Assembly (NCBI GenBank): GCA_948470475.1
Contig: OX419346.1
Span: forward strand, 6,099,184-6,163,183
From: Galaxea fascicularis
Taxonomy: Eukaryota > Cnidaria > Anthozoa > Scleractinia > Euphylliidae
Direction: 5' to 3'
DNA length: 64,000 nt
How positions within the stretch are numbered: position 1 is the stretch's first letter; each line of letters opens with the position of its first letter. Under the pieces are notes generated by a model that saw only the letters and a list, made by a program, of their open reading frames with translations, made no database searches and had not been told where the DNA came from. Both the position numbers and the translations under genes were made by a program. Positions 32,273 to 44,200 of the stretch are shown here, one piece after another.

Positions 32273-35200
32273 ATATCTGAGCGAATTTGCAAAAAGGTAG
32301 CCCTAAAGTTTTGGCTTGAACACGGGCCCGGCCCGTGTTCAAGCCATTGTGGCCGGCCAAAATTGAGGGGGCTTGCCGTCAAGGCCTGCTTTGCCAAACA
32401 GCCTAGGGATAGTTCTAACGGTGGGTGGGTGAGTCTCAGTTTTCTGTCAAAAGCACAGGGCAGGGGGGGGGGTTCCTGCTTTGAGACTTTGACTGCAGTT
32501 AGAGTTTCTAGGCCCGTTAAGTGGGTCTTTACAGTGTAGGATGCCTTGGCAGTTTTGCCTGGTCTAGTGTAGGCCTGAGTGATAGTTTGCTTTTGATTAC
32601 CAGTTAGAGTGAACCCACAGTGTGCAGTGGGTGGGTGATTGGCAGTTGTTTGGGCAAAGCACAGGGGTGGGGGGAGGCTTGACTTTGTGCTTTGTGGCGG
32701 CAGCGGAATTGGCTTGTTTTCACAATTTCTGCAGGCACGTTTTGACAAATCCAGTTAGATATCTGCGCCTTTCTCTCCAGAAGGGCATTCTGGGAACCAG
32801 GCTGAGTAGATCAAGTGTCATGAGCTGGTTTTTGACTGCATTTCAGGCGTTCGGCCCTTGATATCTGAGCGAATTTGCAAAAAGGTAGCCCTAAAGTTTT
32901 GGCTTGAACACGGGCCCGGCCCGTGTTCAAGCCATTGTGGCCGGCCAAAAGTGAGGGGGCTTGCCGTCAAGGCCTGCTTTGCCAAACAGCCTAGGGATAG
33001 TTCTAACGGTGGGTGGGTGAGTCTCAGTTTTCTGTCAAAAGCACAGGGCAGGGGGGGGGTTCCTGCTTTGAGACTTTGACTGCAGTTAGAGTTTCTAGGC
33101 CCGTTAAGTGGGTCTTTACAGTGTAGGATGCCTTGGCAGTTTTGCCTGGTCTAGTGTAGGCCTGAGTGATAGTTTGCTTTTGATTACCAGTTAGAGTGAA
33201 CCCACAGTGTGCAGTGGGTGGGTGATTGGCAGTTGTTTGGGCAAAGCACAGGGGTGGGGGGAGGCTTGACTTTGTGCTTTGTGGCGGCAGCGGAATTGGC
33301 TTGTTTTCACAATTTCTGCAGGCACGTTTTGACAAATCCAGTTAGATATCTGCGCCTTTCTCTCCAGAAGGGCATTCTGGGAACCAGGCTGAGTAGATCA
33401 AGTGTCATGAGCTGGTTTTTGACTGCATTTCAGGCGTTCGGCCCTTGATATCTGAGCGAATTTGCAAAAAGGTAGCCCTAAAGTTTTGGCTTGAACACGG
33501 GCCCGGCCCGTGTTCAAGCCATTGTGGCCGGCCAAAAGTGAGGGGGCTTGCCGTCAAGGCCTGCTTTGCCAAACAGCCTAGGGATAGTTCTAACGGTGGG
33601 TGGGTGAGTCTCAGTTTTCTGTCAAAAGCACAGGGCAGGGGGGGGGGGGGTTCCTGCTTTGAGACTTTGACTGCAGTTAGAGTTTCTAGGCCCGTTAAGT
33701 GGGTCTTTACAGTGTAGGATGCCTTGGCAGTTTTGCCTGGTCTAGTGTAGGCCTGAGTGATAGTTTGCTTTTGATTACCAGTTAGAGTGAACCCACAGTG
33801 TGCAGTGGGTGGGTGATTGGCAGTTGTTTGGGCAAAGCACAGGGGTGGGGGGAGGCTTGACTTTGTGCTTTGTGGCGGCAGCGGAATTGGCTTGTTTTCA
33901 CAATTTCTGCAGGCACGTTTTGACAAATCCAGTTAGATATCTGCGCCTTTCTCTCCAGAAGGGCATTCTGGGAACCAGGCTGAGTAGATCAAGTGTCATG
34001 AGCTGGTTTTTGACTGCATTTCAGGCGTTCGGCCCTTGATATCTGAGCGAATTTGCAAAAAGGTAGCCCTAAAGTTTTGGCTTGAACACGGGCCCGGCCC
34101 GTGTTCAAGCCATTGTGGCCGGCCAAAAGTGAGGGGGCTTGCCGTCAAGGCCTGCTTTGCCAAACAGCCTAGGGATAGTTCTAACGGTGGGTGGGTGAGT
34201 CTCAGTTTTCTGTCAAAAGCACAGGGCAGGCGGGGGGGTTCCTGCTTTGAGACTTTGACTGCAGTTAGAGTTTCTAGGCCCGTTAAGTGGGTCTTTACAG
34301 TGTAGGATGCCTTGGCAGTTTTGCCTGGTCTAGTGTAGGCCTGAGTGATAGTTTGCTTTTGATTACCAGTTAGAGTGAACCCACAGTGTGCAGTGGGTGG
34401 GTGATTGGCAGTTGTTTGGGCAAAGCACAGGGGTGGGGGGAGGCTTGACTTTGTGCTTTGTGGCGGCAGCGGAATTGGCTTGTTTTCACAATTTCTGCAG
34501 GCACGTTTTGACAAATCCAGTTAGATATCTGCGCCTTTCTCTCCAGAAGGGCATTCTGGGAACCAGGCTGAGTAGATCAAGTGTCATGAGCTGGTTTTTG
34601 ACTGCATTTCAGGCGTTCGGCCCTTGATATCTGAGCGAATTTGCAAAAAGGTAGCCCTAAAGTTTTGGCTTGAACACGGGCCCGGCCCGTGTTCAAGCTA
34701 TTGTGGCCGGCCAAAAGTGAGGGGGCTTGCCGTCAAGGCCTGCTTTGCCAAACAGCCTAGGGATAGTTCTAACGGTGGGTGGGTGAGTCTCAGTTTTCTG
34801 TCAAAAGCACAGTGCAGGGGGGGTTCCTGCTTTGAGACTTTAACTGCAGTTAGAGTTTCTAGGCCCGTTAAGTGGGTCTTTACAGTGTAGGATGCCTTGG
34901 CAGTTTTGCCTGGTCTAGTGTAGGCCTGAGTGATAGTTTGCTTTTGATTACCAGTTAGAGTGAACCCACAGTGTGCAGTGGGTGGGTGATTGGCAGTTGT
35001 TTGGGCAAAGCACAGGGGTGGGGGGAGGCTTGACTTTGTGCTTTGTGGCGGCAGCGGAATTGGCTTGTTTTCACAATTTCTGCAGGCACGTTTTGACAAA
35101 TCCAGTTAGATATCTGCGCCTTTCTCTCCAGAAGGGCATTCTGGGAACCAGGCTGAGTAGATCAAGTGTCATGAGCTGGTTTTTGACTGCATTTCAGGCG

Positions 35201-38200
35201 TTCGGCCCTTGATATCTGAGCGAATTTGCAAAAAGGTAGCCCTAAAGTTTTGGCTTGAACCCGGGCCCGGCCCGTGTTCAAGCCATTGTGGCCGGCCAAA
35301 AGTGAGGGGGCTTGCCGTCAAGGCCTGCTTTGCCAAACAGCCTAGGGATAGTTCTAACGGTGGGTGGGTGAGTCTCAGTTTTCTGTCAAAAGCACAGGGC
35401 AGGGGGGGAGGGTTCCTGCTTTGAGACTTTGACTGCAGTTAGAGTTTCTAGGCCCGTTAAGTGGGTCTTTACAGTGTAGGATGCCTTGGCAGTTTTGCCT
35501 GGTCTAGTGTAGGCCTGAGTGATAGTTTGCTTTTGATTACCAGTTAGAGTGAACCCACAGTGTGCAGTGGGTGGGTGATTGGCAGTTGTTTGGGCAAAGC
35601 ACAGGGGTGGGGGGAGGCTTGACTTTGTGCTTTGTGGCGGCAGCGGAATTGGCTTGTTTTCACAATTTCTGCAGGCACGTTTTGACAAATCCAGTTAGAT
35701 ATCTGCGCCTTTCTCTCCAGAAGGGCATTCTGGGAACCAGGCTGAGTAGATCAAGTGTCATGAGCTGGTTTTTGACTGCATTTCAGGCGTTCGGCCCTTG
35801 ATATCTGAGCGAATTTGCAAAAAGGTAGCCCTAAAGTTTTGGCTTGAACACGGGCCCGGCCCGTGTTCAAGCTATTGTGGCCGGCCAAAAGTGAGGGGGC
35901 TTGCCGTCAAGGCCTGCTTTGCCAAACAGCCTAGGGATAGTTCTAACGGTGGGTGGGTGAGTCTCAGTTTTCTGTCAAAAGCACAGTGCAGGGGGGGTTC
36001 CTGCTTTGAGACTTTAACTGCAGTTAGAGTTTCTAGGCCCGTTAAGTGGGTCTTTACAGTGTAGGATGCCTTGGCAGTTTTGCCTGGTCTAGTGTAGGCC
36101 TGAGTGATAGTTTGCTTTTGATTACCAGTTAGAGTGAACCCACAGTGTGCAGTGGGTGGGTGATTGGCAGTTGTTTGGGCAAAGCACAGGGGTGGGGGGA
36201 GGCTTGACTTTGTGCTTTGTGGCGGCAGCGGAATTGGCTTGTTTTCACAATTTCTGCAGGCACGTTTTGACAAATCCAGTTAGATATCTGCGCCTTTCTC
36301 TCCAGAAGGGCATTCTGGGAACCAGGCTGAGTAGATCAAGTGTCATGAGCTGGTTTTTGACTGCATTTCAGGCGTTCGGCCCTTGATATCTGAGCGAATT
36401 TGCAAAAAGGTAGCCCTAAAGTTTTGGCTTGAACCCGGGCCCGGCCCGTGTTCAAGCCATCGTGGCCGGCCAAAAGTGAGGGGGCTTGCCGTCAAGGCCT
36501 GCTTTGCCAAACAGCCTAGGGATAGTTCTAACGGTGGGTGGGTGAGTCTCAGTTTTCTGTCAAAAGCACAGGGCAGGGGGGGGGGGGTTCCTGCTTTGAG
36601 ACTTTGACTGCAGTTAGAGTTTCTAGGCCCGTTAAGTGGGTCTTTACAGTGTAGGATGCCTTGGCAGTTTTGCCTGGTCTAGTGTAGGCCTGAGTGATAG
36701 TTTGCTTTTGATTACCAGTTAGAGTGAACCCACAGTGTGCAGTGGGTGGGTGATTGGCAGTTGTTTGGGCAAAGCACAGGGGTGGGGGGAGGCTTGACTT
36801 TGTGCTTTGTGGCGGCAGCGGAATTGGCTTGTTTTCACAATTTCTGCAGGCACGTTTTGACAAATCCAGTTAGATATCTGCGCCTTTCTCTCCAGAAGGG
36901 CATTCTGGGAACCAGGCTGAGTAGATCAAGTGTCATGAGCTGGTTTTTGACTGCATTTCAGGCGTTCGGCCCTTGATATCATAGCGAATTTGCAAAAAGG
37001 TAGCCCTAAAGTTTTGGCTTGAACACGGGCCCGGCCCGTGTTCAAGCCATTGTGGCCGGCCAAAAGTGAGGGGGCTTGCCGTCAAGGCCTGCTTTGCCAA
37101 ACAGCCTAGGGATAGTTCTAACGGTGGGTGGGTGAGTCTCAGTTTTCTGTCAAAAGCACAGGGCAGGCGGGGGGGTTCCTGCTTTGAGACTTTGACTGCA
37201 GTTAGAGTTTCTAGGCCCGTTAAGTGGGTCTTTACAGTGTAGGATGCCTTGGCAGTTTTGCCTGGTCTAGTGTAGGCCTGAGTGATAGTTTGCTTTTGAT
37301 TACCAGTTAGAGTGAACCCACAGTGTGCAGTGGGTGGGTGATTGGCAGTTGTTTGGGCAAAGCACAGGGGTGGGGGGAGGCTTGACTTTGTGCTTTGTGG
37401 CGGCAGCGGAATTGGCTTGTTTTCACAATTTCTGCAGGCACGTTTTGACAAATCCAGTTAGATATCTGCGCCTTTCTCTCCAGAAGGGCATTCTGGGAAC
37501 CAGGCTGAGTAGATCAAGTGTCATGAGCTGGTTTTTGACTGCATTTCAGGCGTTCGGCCCTTGATATCTGAGCGAATTTGCAAAAAGGTAGCCCTAAAGT
37601 TTTGGCTTGAACACGTGCCCGGCTCGTGTTCAAGCTATTGTGGCCGGCCAAAAGTGAGGGGGCTTGCCGTCAAGGCCTGCTTTGCCAAACAGCCTAGGGA
37701 TAGTTCTAACGGTGGGTGGGTGAGTCTCAGTTTTCTGTCAAAAGCACAGGGCAGGGGGGGTTCCTGCTTTGAGACTTTAACTGCAGTTAGAGTTTCTAGG
37801 CCCGTTAAGTGGGCCTTTACAGTGTAGGATGCCTTGGCAGTTTTGCCTGGTCTAGTGTAGGCCTGAGTGATAGTTTGCTTTTGATTACCAGTTAGAGTGA
37901 ACCCACAGTGTGCAGTGGGTGGGTGATTGGCAGTTGTTTGGGCAAAGCACAGGGGTGGGGGGAGGCTTGACTTTGTGCTTTGTGGCGGCAGCGGAATTGG
38001 CTTGTTTTCACAATTTCTGCAGGCACGTTTTGACAAATCCAGTTAGATATCTGCGCCTTTCTCTCCAGAAGGGCATTCTGGGAACCAGGCTGAGTAGATC
38101 AAGTGTCATGAGCTGGTTTTTGACTGCATTTCAGGCGTTCGGCCCTTGATATCTGAGCGAATTTGCAAAAAGGTAGCCCTAAAGTTTTGGCTTGAACCCG

Positions 38201-41200
38201 GGCCCGGCCCGTGTTCAAGCCATTGTGGCCGGCCAAAAGTGAGGGGGCTTGCCGTCAAGGCCTGCTTTGCCAAACAGCCTAGGGATAGTTCTAACGGTGG
38301 GTGGGTGATTCTCAGTTTTCTGTCAAAAGCACAGGGCAGGGGGGGAGGGTTCCTGCTTTGAGACTTTGACTGCAGTTAGAGTTTCTAGGCCCGTTAAGTG
38401 GGTCTTTACAGTGTAGGATGCCTTGGCAGTTTTGCCTGGTCTAGTGTAGGCCTGAGTGATAGTTTGCTTTTGATTACCAGTTAGAGTGAACCCACAGTGT
38501 GCAGTGGGTGGGTGATTGGCAGTTGTTTGGGCAAAGCACAGGGGTGGGGGGAGGCTTGACTTTGTGCTTTGTGGCGGCAGCGGAATTGGCTTGTTTTCAC
38601 AATTTCTGCAGGCACGTTTTGACAAATCCAGTTAGATATCTGCGCCTTTCTCTCCAGAAGGGCATTCTGGGAACCAGGCTGAGTAGATCAAGTGTCATGA
38701 GCTGGTTTTTGACTGCATTTCAGGCGTTCGGCCCTTGATATCTGAGCGAATTTGCAAAAAGGTAGCCCTAAAGTTTTGGCTTGAACACGGGCCCGGCCCG
38801 TGTTCAAGCCATTGTGGCCGGCCAAAAGTGAGGGGGCTTGCCGTCAAGGCCTGCTTTGCCAAACAGCCTAGGGATAGTTCTAACGGTGGGTGGGTGATTC
38901 TCAGTTTTCTGTCAAAAGCACAGGGCAGGGGGGGAGGGTTCCTGCTTTGAGACTTTGACTGCAGTTAGAGTTTCTAGGCCCGTTAAGTGGGTCTTTACAG
39001 TGTAGGATGCCTTGGCAGTTTTGCCTGGTCTAGTGTAGGCCTGAGTGATAGTTTGCTTTTGATTACCAGTTAGAGTGAACCCACAGTGTGCAGTGGGTGG
39101 GTGATTGGCAGTTGTTTGGGCAAAGCACAGGGGTGGGGGGAGGCTTGACTTTGTGCTTTGTGGCGGCAGCGGAATTGGCTTGTTTTCACAATTTCTGCAG
39201 GCACGTTTTGACAAATCCAGTTAGATATCTGCGCCTTTCTCTCCAGAAGGGCATTCTGGGAACCAGGCTGAGTAGATCAAGTGTCATGAGCTGGTTTTTG
39301 ACTGCATTTCAGGCGTTCGGCCCTTGATATCTGAGCGAATTTGCAAAAAGGTAGCCCTAAAGTTTTGGCTTGAACACGGGCCCGGCCCGTGTTCAAGCCA
39401 TTGTGGCCGGCCAAAAGTGAGGGGGCTTGCCGTCAAGGCCTGCTTTGCCAAACAGCCTAGGGATAGTTCTAACGGTGGGTGGGTGAGTCTCAGTTTTCTG
39501 TCAAAAGCACAGGGCAGGGGGGGAGGGTTCCTGCTTTGAGACTTTGACTGCAGTTAGAGTTTCTAGGCCCGTTAAGTGGGTCTTTACAGTGTAGGATGCC
39601 TTGGCAGTTTTGCCTGGTCTAGTGTAGGCCTGAGTGATAGTTTGCTTTTGATTACCAGTTAGAGTGAACCCACAGTGTGCAGTGGGTGGGTGATTGGCAG
39701 TTGTTTGGGCAAAGCACAGGGGTGGGGGGAGGCTTGACTTTGTGCTTTGTGGCGGCAGCGGAATTGGCTTGTTTTCACAATTTCTGCAGGCACGTTTTGA
39801 CAAATCCAGTTAGATATCTGCGCCTTTCTCTCCAGAAGGGCATTCTGGGAACCAGGCTGAGTAGATCAAGTGTCATGAGCTGGTTTTTGACTGCATTTCA
39901 GGCGTTCGGCCCTTGATATCTGAGCGAATTTGCAAAAAGGTAGCCCTAAAGTTTTGGCTTGAACACGGGCCCGGCCCGTGTTCAAGCCATTGTGGCCGGC
40001 CAAAAGTGAGGGGGCTTGCCGTCAAGGCCTGCTTTGCCAAACAGCCTAGGGATAGTTCTAACGGTGGGTGGGTGAGTCTCAGTTTTCTGTCAAAAGCACA
40101 GGGCAGGGGGGGTTCCTGCTTTGAGACTTTGACTGCAGTTAGAGTTTCTAGGCCCGTTAAGTGGGCCTTTACAGTGTAGGATGCCTTGGCAGTTTTGCCT
40201 GGTCTAGTGTAGGCCTGAGTGATAGTTTGCTTTTGATTACCAGTTAGAGTGAACCCACAGTGTGCAGTGGGTGGGTGATTGGCAGTTGTTTGGGCAAAGC
40301 ACAGGGGTGGGGGGAGGCTTGACTTTGTGCTTTGTGGCGGCAGCGGAATTGGCTTGTTTTCACAATTTCTGCAGGCACGTTTTGACAAATCCAGTTAGAT
40401 ATCTGCGCCTTTCTCTCCAGAAGGGCATTCTGGGAACCAGGCTGAGTAGATCAAGTGTCATGAGCTGGTTTTTGACTGCATTTCAGGCGTTCGGCCCTTG
40501 ATATCTGAGCGAATTTGCAAAAAGGTAGCCCTAAAGTTTTGGCTTGAACCCGGGCCCGGCCCGTGTTCAAGCCATTGTGGCCGGCCAAAAGTGAGGGGGC
40601 TTGCCGTCAAGGCCTGCTTTGCCAAACAGCCTAGGGATAGTTCTAACGGTGGGTGGGTGATTCTCAGTTTTCTGTCAAAAGCACAGGGCAGGGGGGGAGG
40701 GTTCCTGCTTTGAGACTTTGACTGCAGTTAGAGTTTCTAGGCCCGTTAAGTGGGTCTTTACAGTGTAGGATGCCTTGGCAGTTTTGCCTGGTCTAGTGTA
40801 GGCCTGAGTGATAGTTTGCTTTTGATTACCAGTTAGAGTGAACCCACAGTGTGCAGTGGGTGGGTGATTGGCAGTTGTTTGGGCAAAGCACAGGGGTGGG
40901 GGGAGGCTTGACTTTGTGCTTTGTGGCGGCAGCGGAATTGGCTTGTTTTCACAATTTCTGCAGGCACGTTTTGACAAATCCAGTTAGATATCTGCGCCTT
41001 TCTCTCCAGAAGGGCATTCTGGGAACCAGGCTGAGTAGATCAAGTGTCATGAGCTGGTTTTTGACTGCATTTCAGGCGTTCGGCCCTTGATATCTGAGCG
41101 AATTTGCAAAAAGGTAGCCCTAAAGTTTTGGCTTGAACACGGGCCCGGCCCGTGTTCAAGCCATTGTGGCCGGCCAAAAGTGAGGGGGCTTGCCGTCAAG

Positions 41201-44200
41201 GCCTGCTTTGCCAAACAGCCTAGGGATAGTTCTAACGGTGGGTGGGTGAGTCTCAGTTTTCTGTCAAAAGCACAGGGCAGGGGGGGTTTCTGCTTTGAGA
41301 CTTTGACTGCAGTTAGAGTTTCTAGGCCCGTTAAGTGGGTCTTTACAGTGTAGGATGCCTTGGCAGTTTTGCCTGGTCTAGTGTAGGCCTGAGTGATAGT
41401 TTGCTTTTGATTACCAGTTAGAGTGAACCCACAGTGTGCAGTGGGTGGGTGATTGGCAGTTGTTTGGGCAAAGCACAGGGGTGGGGGGAGGCTTGACTTT
41501 GTGCTTTGTGGCGGCAGCGGAATTGGCTTGTTTTCACAATTTCTGCAGGCACGTTTTGACAAATCCAGTTAGATATCTGCGCCTTTCTCTCCAGAAGGGC
41601 ATTCTGGGAACCAGGCTGAGTAGATCAAGTGTCATGAGCTGGTTTTTGACTGCATTTCAGGCGTTCGGCCTTTGATATCTGAGCGAATTTGCAAAAAGGT
41701 AGCCCTAAAGTTTTGGCTTGAACACGGGCCCGGCCCGTGTTCAAGCCATTGTGGCCGGCCAAAAGTGAGGGGGCTTGCCGTCAAGGCCTGCTTTGCCAAA
41801 CAGCCTAGGGATAGTTCTAACGGTGGGTGGGTGAGTCTCAGTTTTCTGTCAAAAGCACAGGGCAGGGGGGGGGGGTTCCTGCTTTGAGACTTTGACTGCA
41901 GTTAGAGTTTCTAGGCCCGTTAAGTGGGTCTTTACAGTGTAGGATGCCTTGGCAGTTTTGCCTGGTCTAGTGTAGGCCTGAGTGATAGTTTGCTTTTGAT
42001 TACCAGTTAGAGTGAACCCACAGTGTGCAGTGGGTGGGTGATTGGCAGTTGTTTGGGCAAAGCACAGGGGTGGGGGGAGGCTTGACTTTGTGCTTTGTGG
42101 CGGCAGCGGAATTGGCTTGTTTTCACAATTTCTGCAGGCACGTTTTGACAAATCCAGTTAGATATCTGCGCCTTTCTCTCCAGAAGGGCATTCTGGGAAC
42201 CAGGCTGAGTAGATCAAGTGTCATGAGCTGGTTTTTGACTGCATTTCAGGCGTTCGGCCCTTGATATCTGAGCGAATTTGCAAAAAGGTAGCCCTAAAGT
42301 TTTGGCTTGAACACGGGCCCGGCCCGTGTTCAAGCCATTGTGGCCGGCCAAAAGTGAGGGGGCTTGCCGTCAAGGCCTGCTTTGCCAAACAGCCTAGGGA
42401 TAGTTCTAACGGTGGGTGGGTGAGTCTCAGTTTTCTGTCAAAAGCACAGGGCAGGGGGGGTTCCTGCTTTGAGACTTTGACTGCAGTTAGAGTTTCTAGG
42501 CCCGTTAAGTGGGTCTTTACAGTGTAGGATGCCTTGGCAGTTTTGCCTGGTCTAGTGTAGGCCTGAGTGATAGTTTGCTTTTGATTACCAGTTAGAGTGA
42601 ACCCACAGTGTGCAGTGGGTGGGTGATTGGCAGTTGTTTGGGCAAAGCACAGGGGTGGGGGGAGGCTTGACTTTGTGCTTTGTGGCGGCAGCGGAATTGG
42701 CTTGTTTTCACAATTTCTGCAGGCACGTTTTGACAAATCCAGTTAGATATCTGCGCCTTTCTCTCCAGAAGGGCATTCTGGGAACCAGGCTGAGTAGATC
42801 AAGTGTCATGAGCTGGTTTTTGACTGCATTTTAGGCGTTCGGCCTTTGATATCTGAGCGAATTTGCAAAAAGGTAGCCCTAAAGTTTTGGCTTGAACACG
42901 GGCCCGGCCCGTGTTCAAGCCATTGTGGCCGGCCAAAAGTGAGGGGGCTTGCCGTCAAGGCCTGCTTTGCCAAACAGCCTAGGGATAGTTCTAACGGTGG
43001 GTGGGTGATTCTCAGTTTTCTGTCAAAAGCACAGGGCAGGGGGGGTTCCTGCTTTGAGACTTTGACTGCAGTTAGAGTTTCTAGGCCCGTTAAGTGGGTC
43101 TTTACAGTGTAGGATGCCTTGGCAGTTTTGCCTGGTCTAGTGTAGGCCTGAGTGATAGTTTGCTTTTGATTACCAGTTAGAGTGAACCCACAGTGTGCAG
43201 TGGGTGGGTGATTGGCAGTTGTTTGGGCAAAGCACAGGGGTGGGGGGAGGCTTGACTTTGTGCTTTGTGGCGGCAGCGGAATTGGCTTGTTTTCACAATT
43301 TCTGCAGGCACGTTTTGACAAATCCAGTTAGATATCTGCGCCTTTCTCTCCAGAAGGGCATTCTGGGAACCAGGCTGAGTAGATCAAGTGTCATGAGCTG
43401 GTTTTTGACTGCATTTCAGGCGTTCGGCCCTTGATATCTGAGCGAATTTGCAAAAAGGTAGCCCTAAAGTTTTGGCTTGAACACGGGCCCGGCCCGTGTT
43501 CAAGCCATTGTGGCCGGCCAAAATTGAGGGGGCTTGCCGTCAAGGCCTGCTTTGCCAAACAGCCTAGGGATAGTTCTAACGGTGGGTGGGTGAGTCTCAG
43601 TTTTCTGTCAAAAGCACAGGGCAGGGGGGGGGTTCCTGCTTTGAGACTTTGACTGCAGTTAGAGTTTCTAGGCCCGTTAAGTGGGTCTTTACAGTGTAGG
43701 ATGCCTTGGCAGTTTTGCCTGGTCTAGTGTAGGCCTGAGTGATAGTTTGCTTTTGATTACCAGTTAGAGTGAACCCACAGTGTGCAGTGGGTGGGTGATT
43801 GGCAGTTGTTTGGGCAAAGCACAGGGGTGGGGGGAGGCTTGACTTTGTGCTTTGTGGCGGCAGCGGAATTGGCTTGTTTTCACAATTTCTGCAGGCACGT
43901 TTTGACAAATCCAGTTAGATATCTGCGCCTTTCTCTCCAGAAGGGCATTCTGGGAACCAGGCTGAGTAGATCAAGTGTCATGAGCTGGTTTTTGACTGCA
44001 TTTCAGGCGTTCGGCCCTTGATATCTGAGCGAATTTGCAAAAAGGTAGCCCTAAAGTTTTGGCTTGAACCCGGGCCCGGCCCGTGTTCAAGCCATTGTGG
44101 CCGGCCAAAAGTGAGGGGGCTTGCCGTCAAGGCCTGCTTTGCCAAACAGCCTAGGGATAGTTCTAACGGTGGGTGGGTGATTCTCAGTTTTCTGTCAAAA

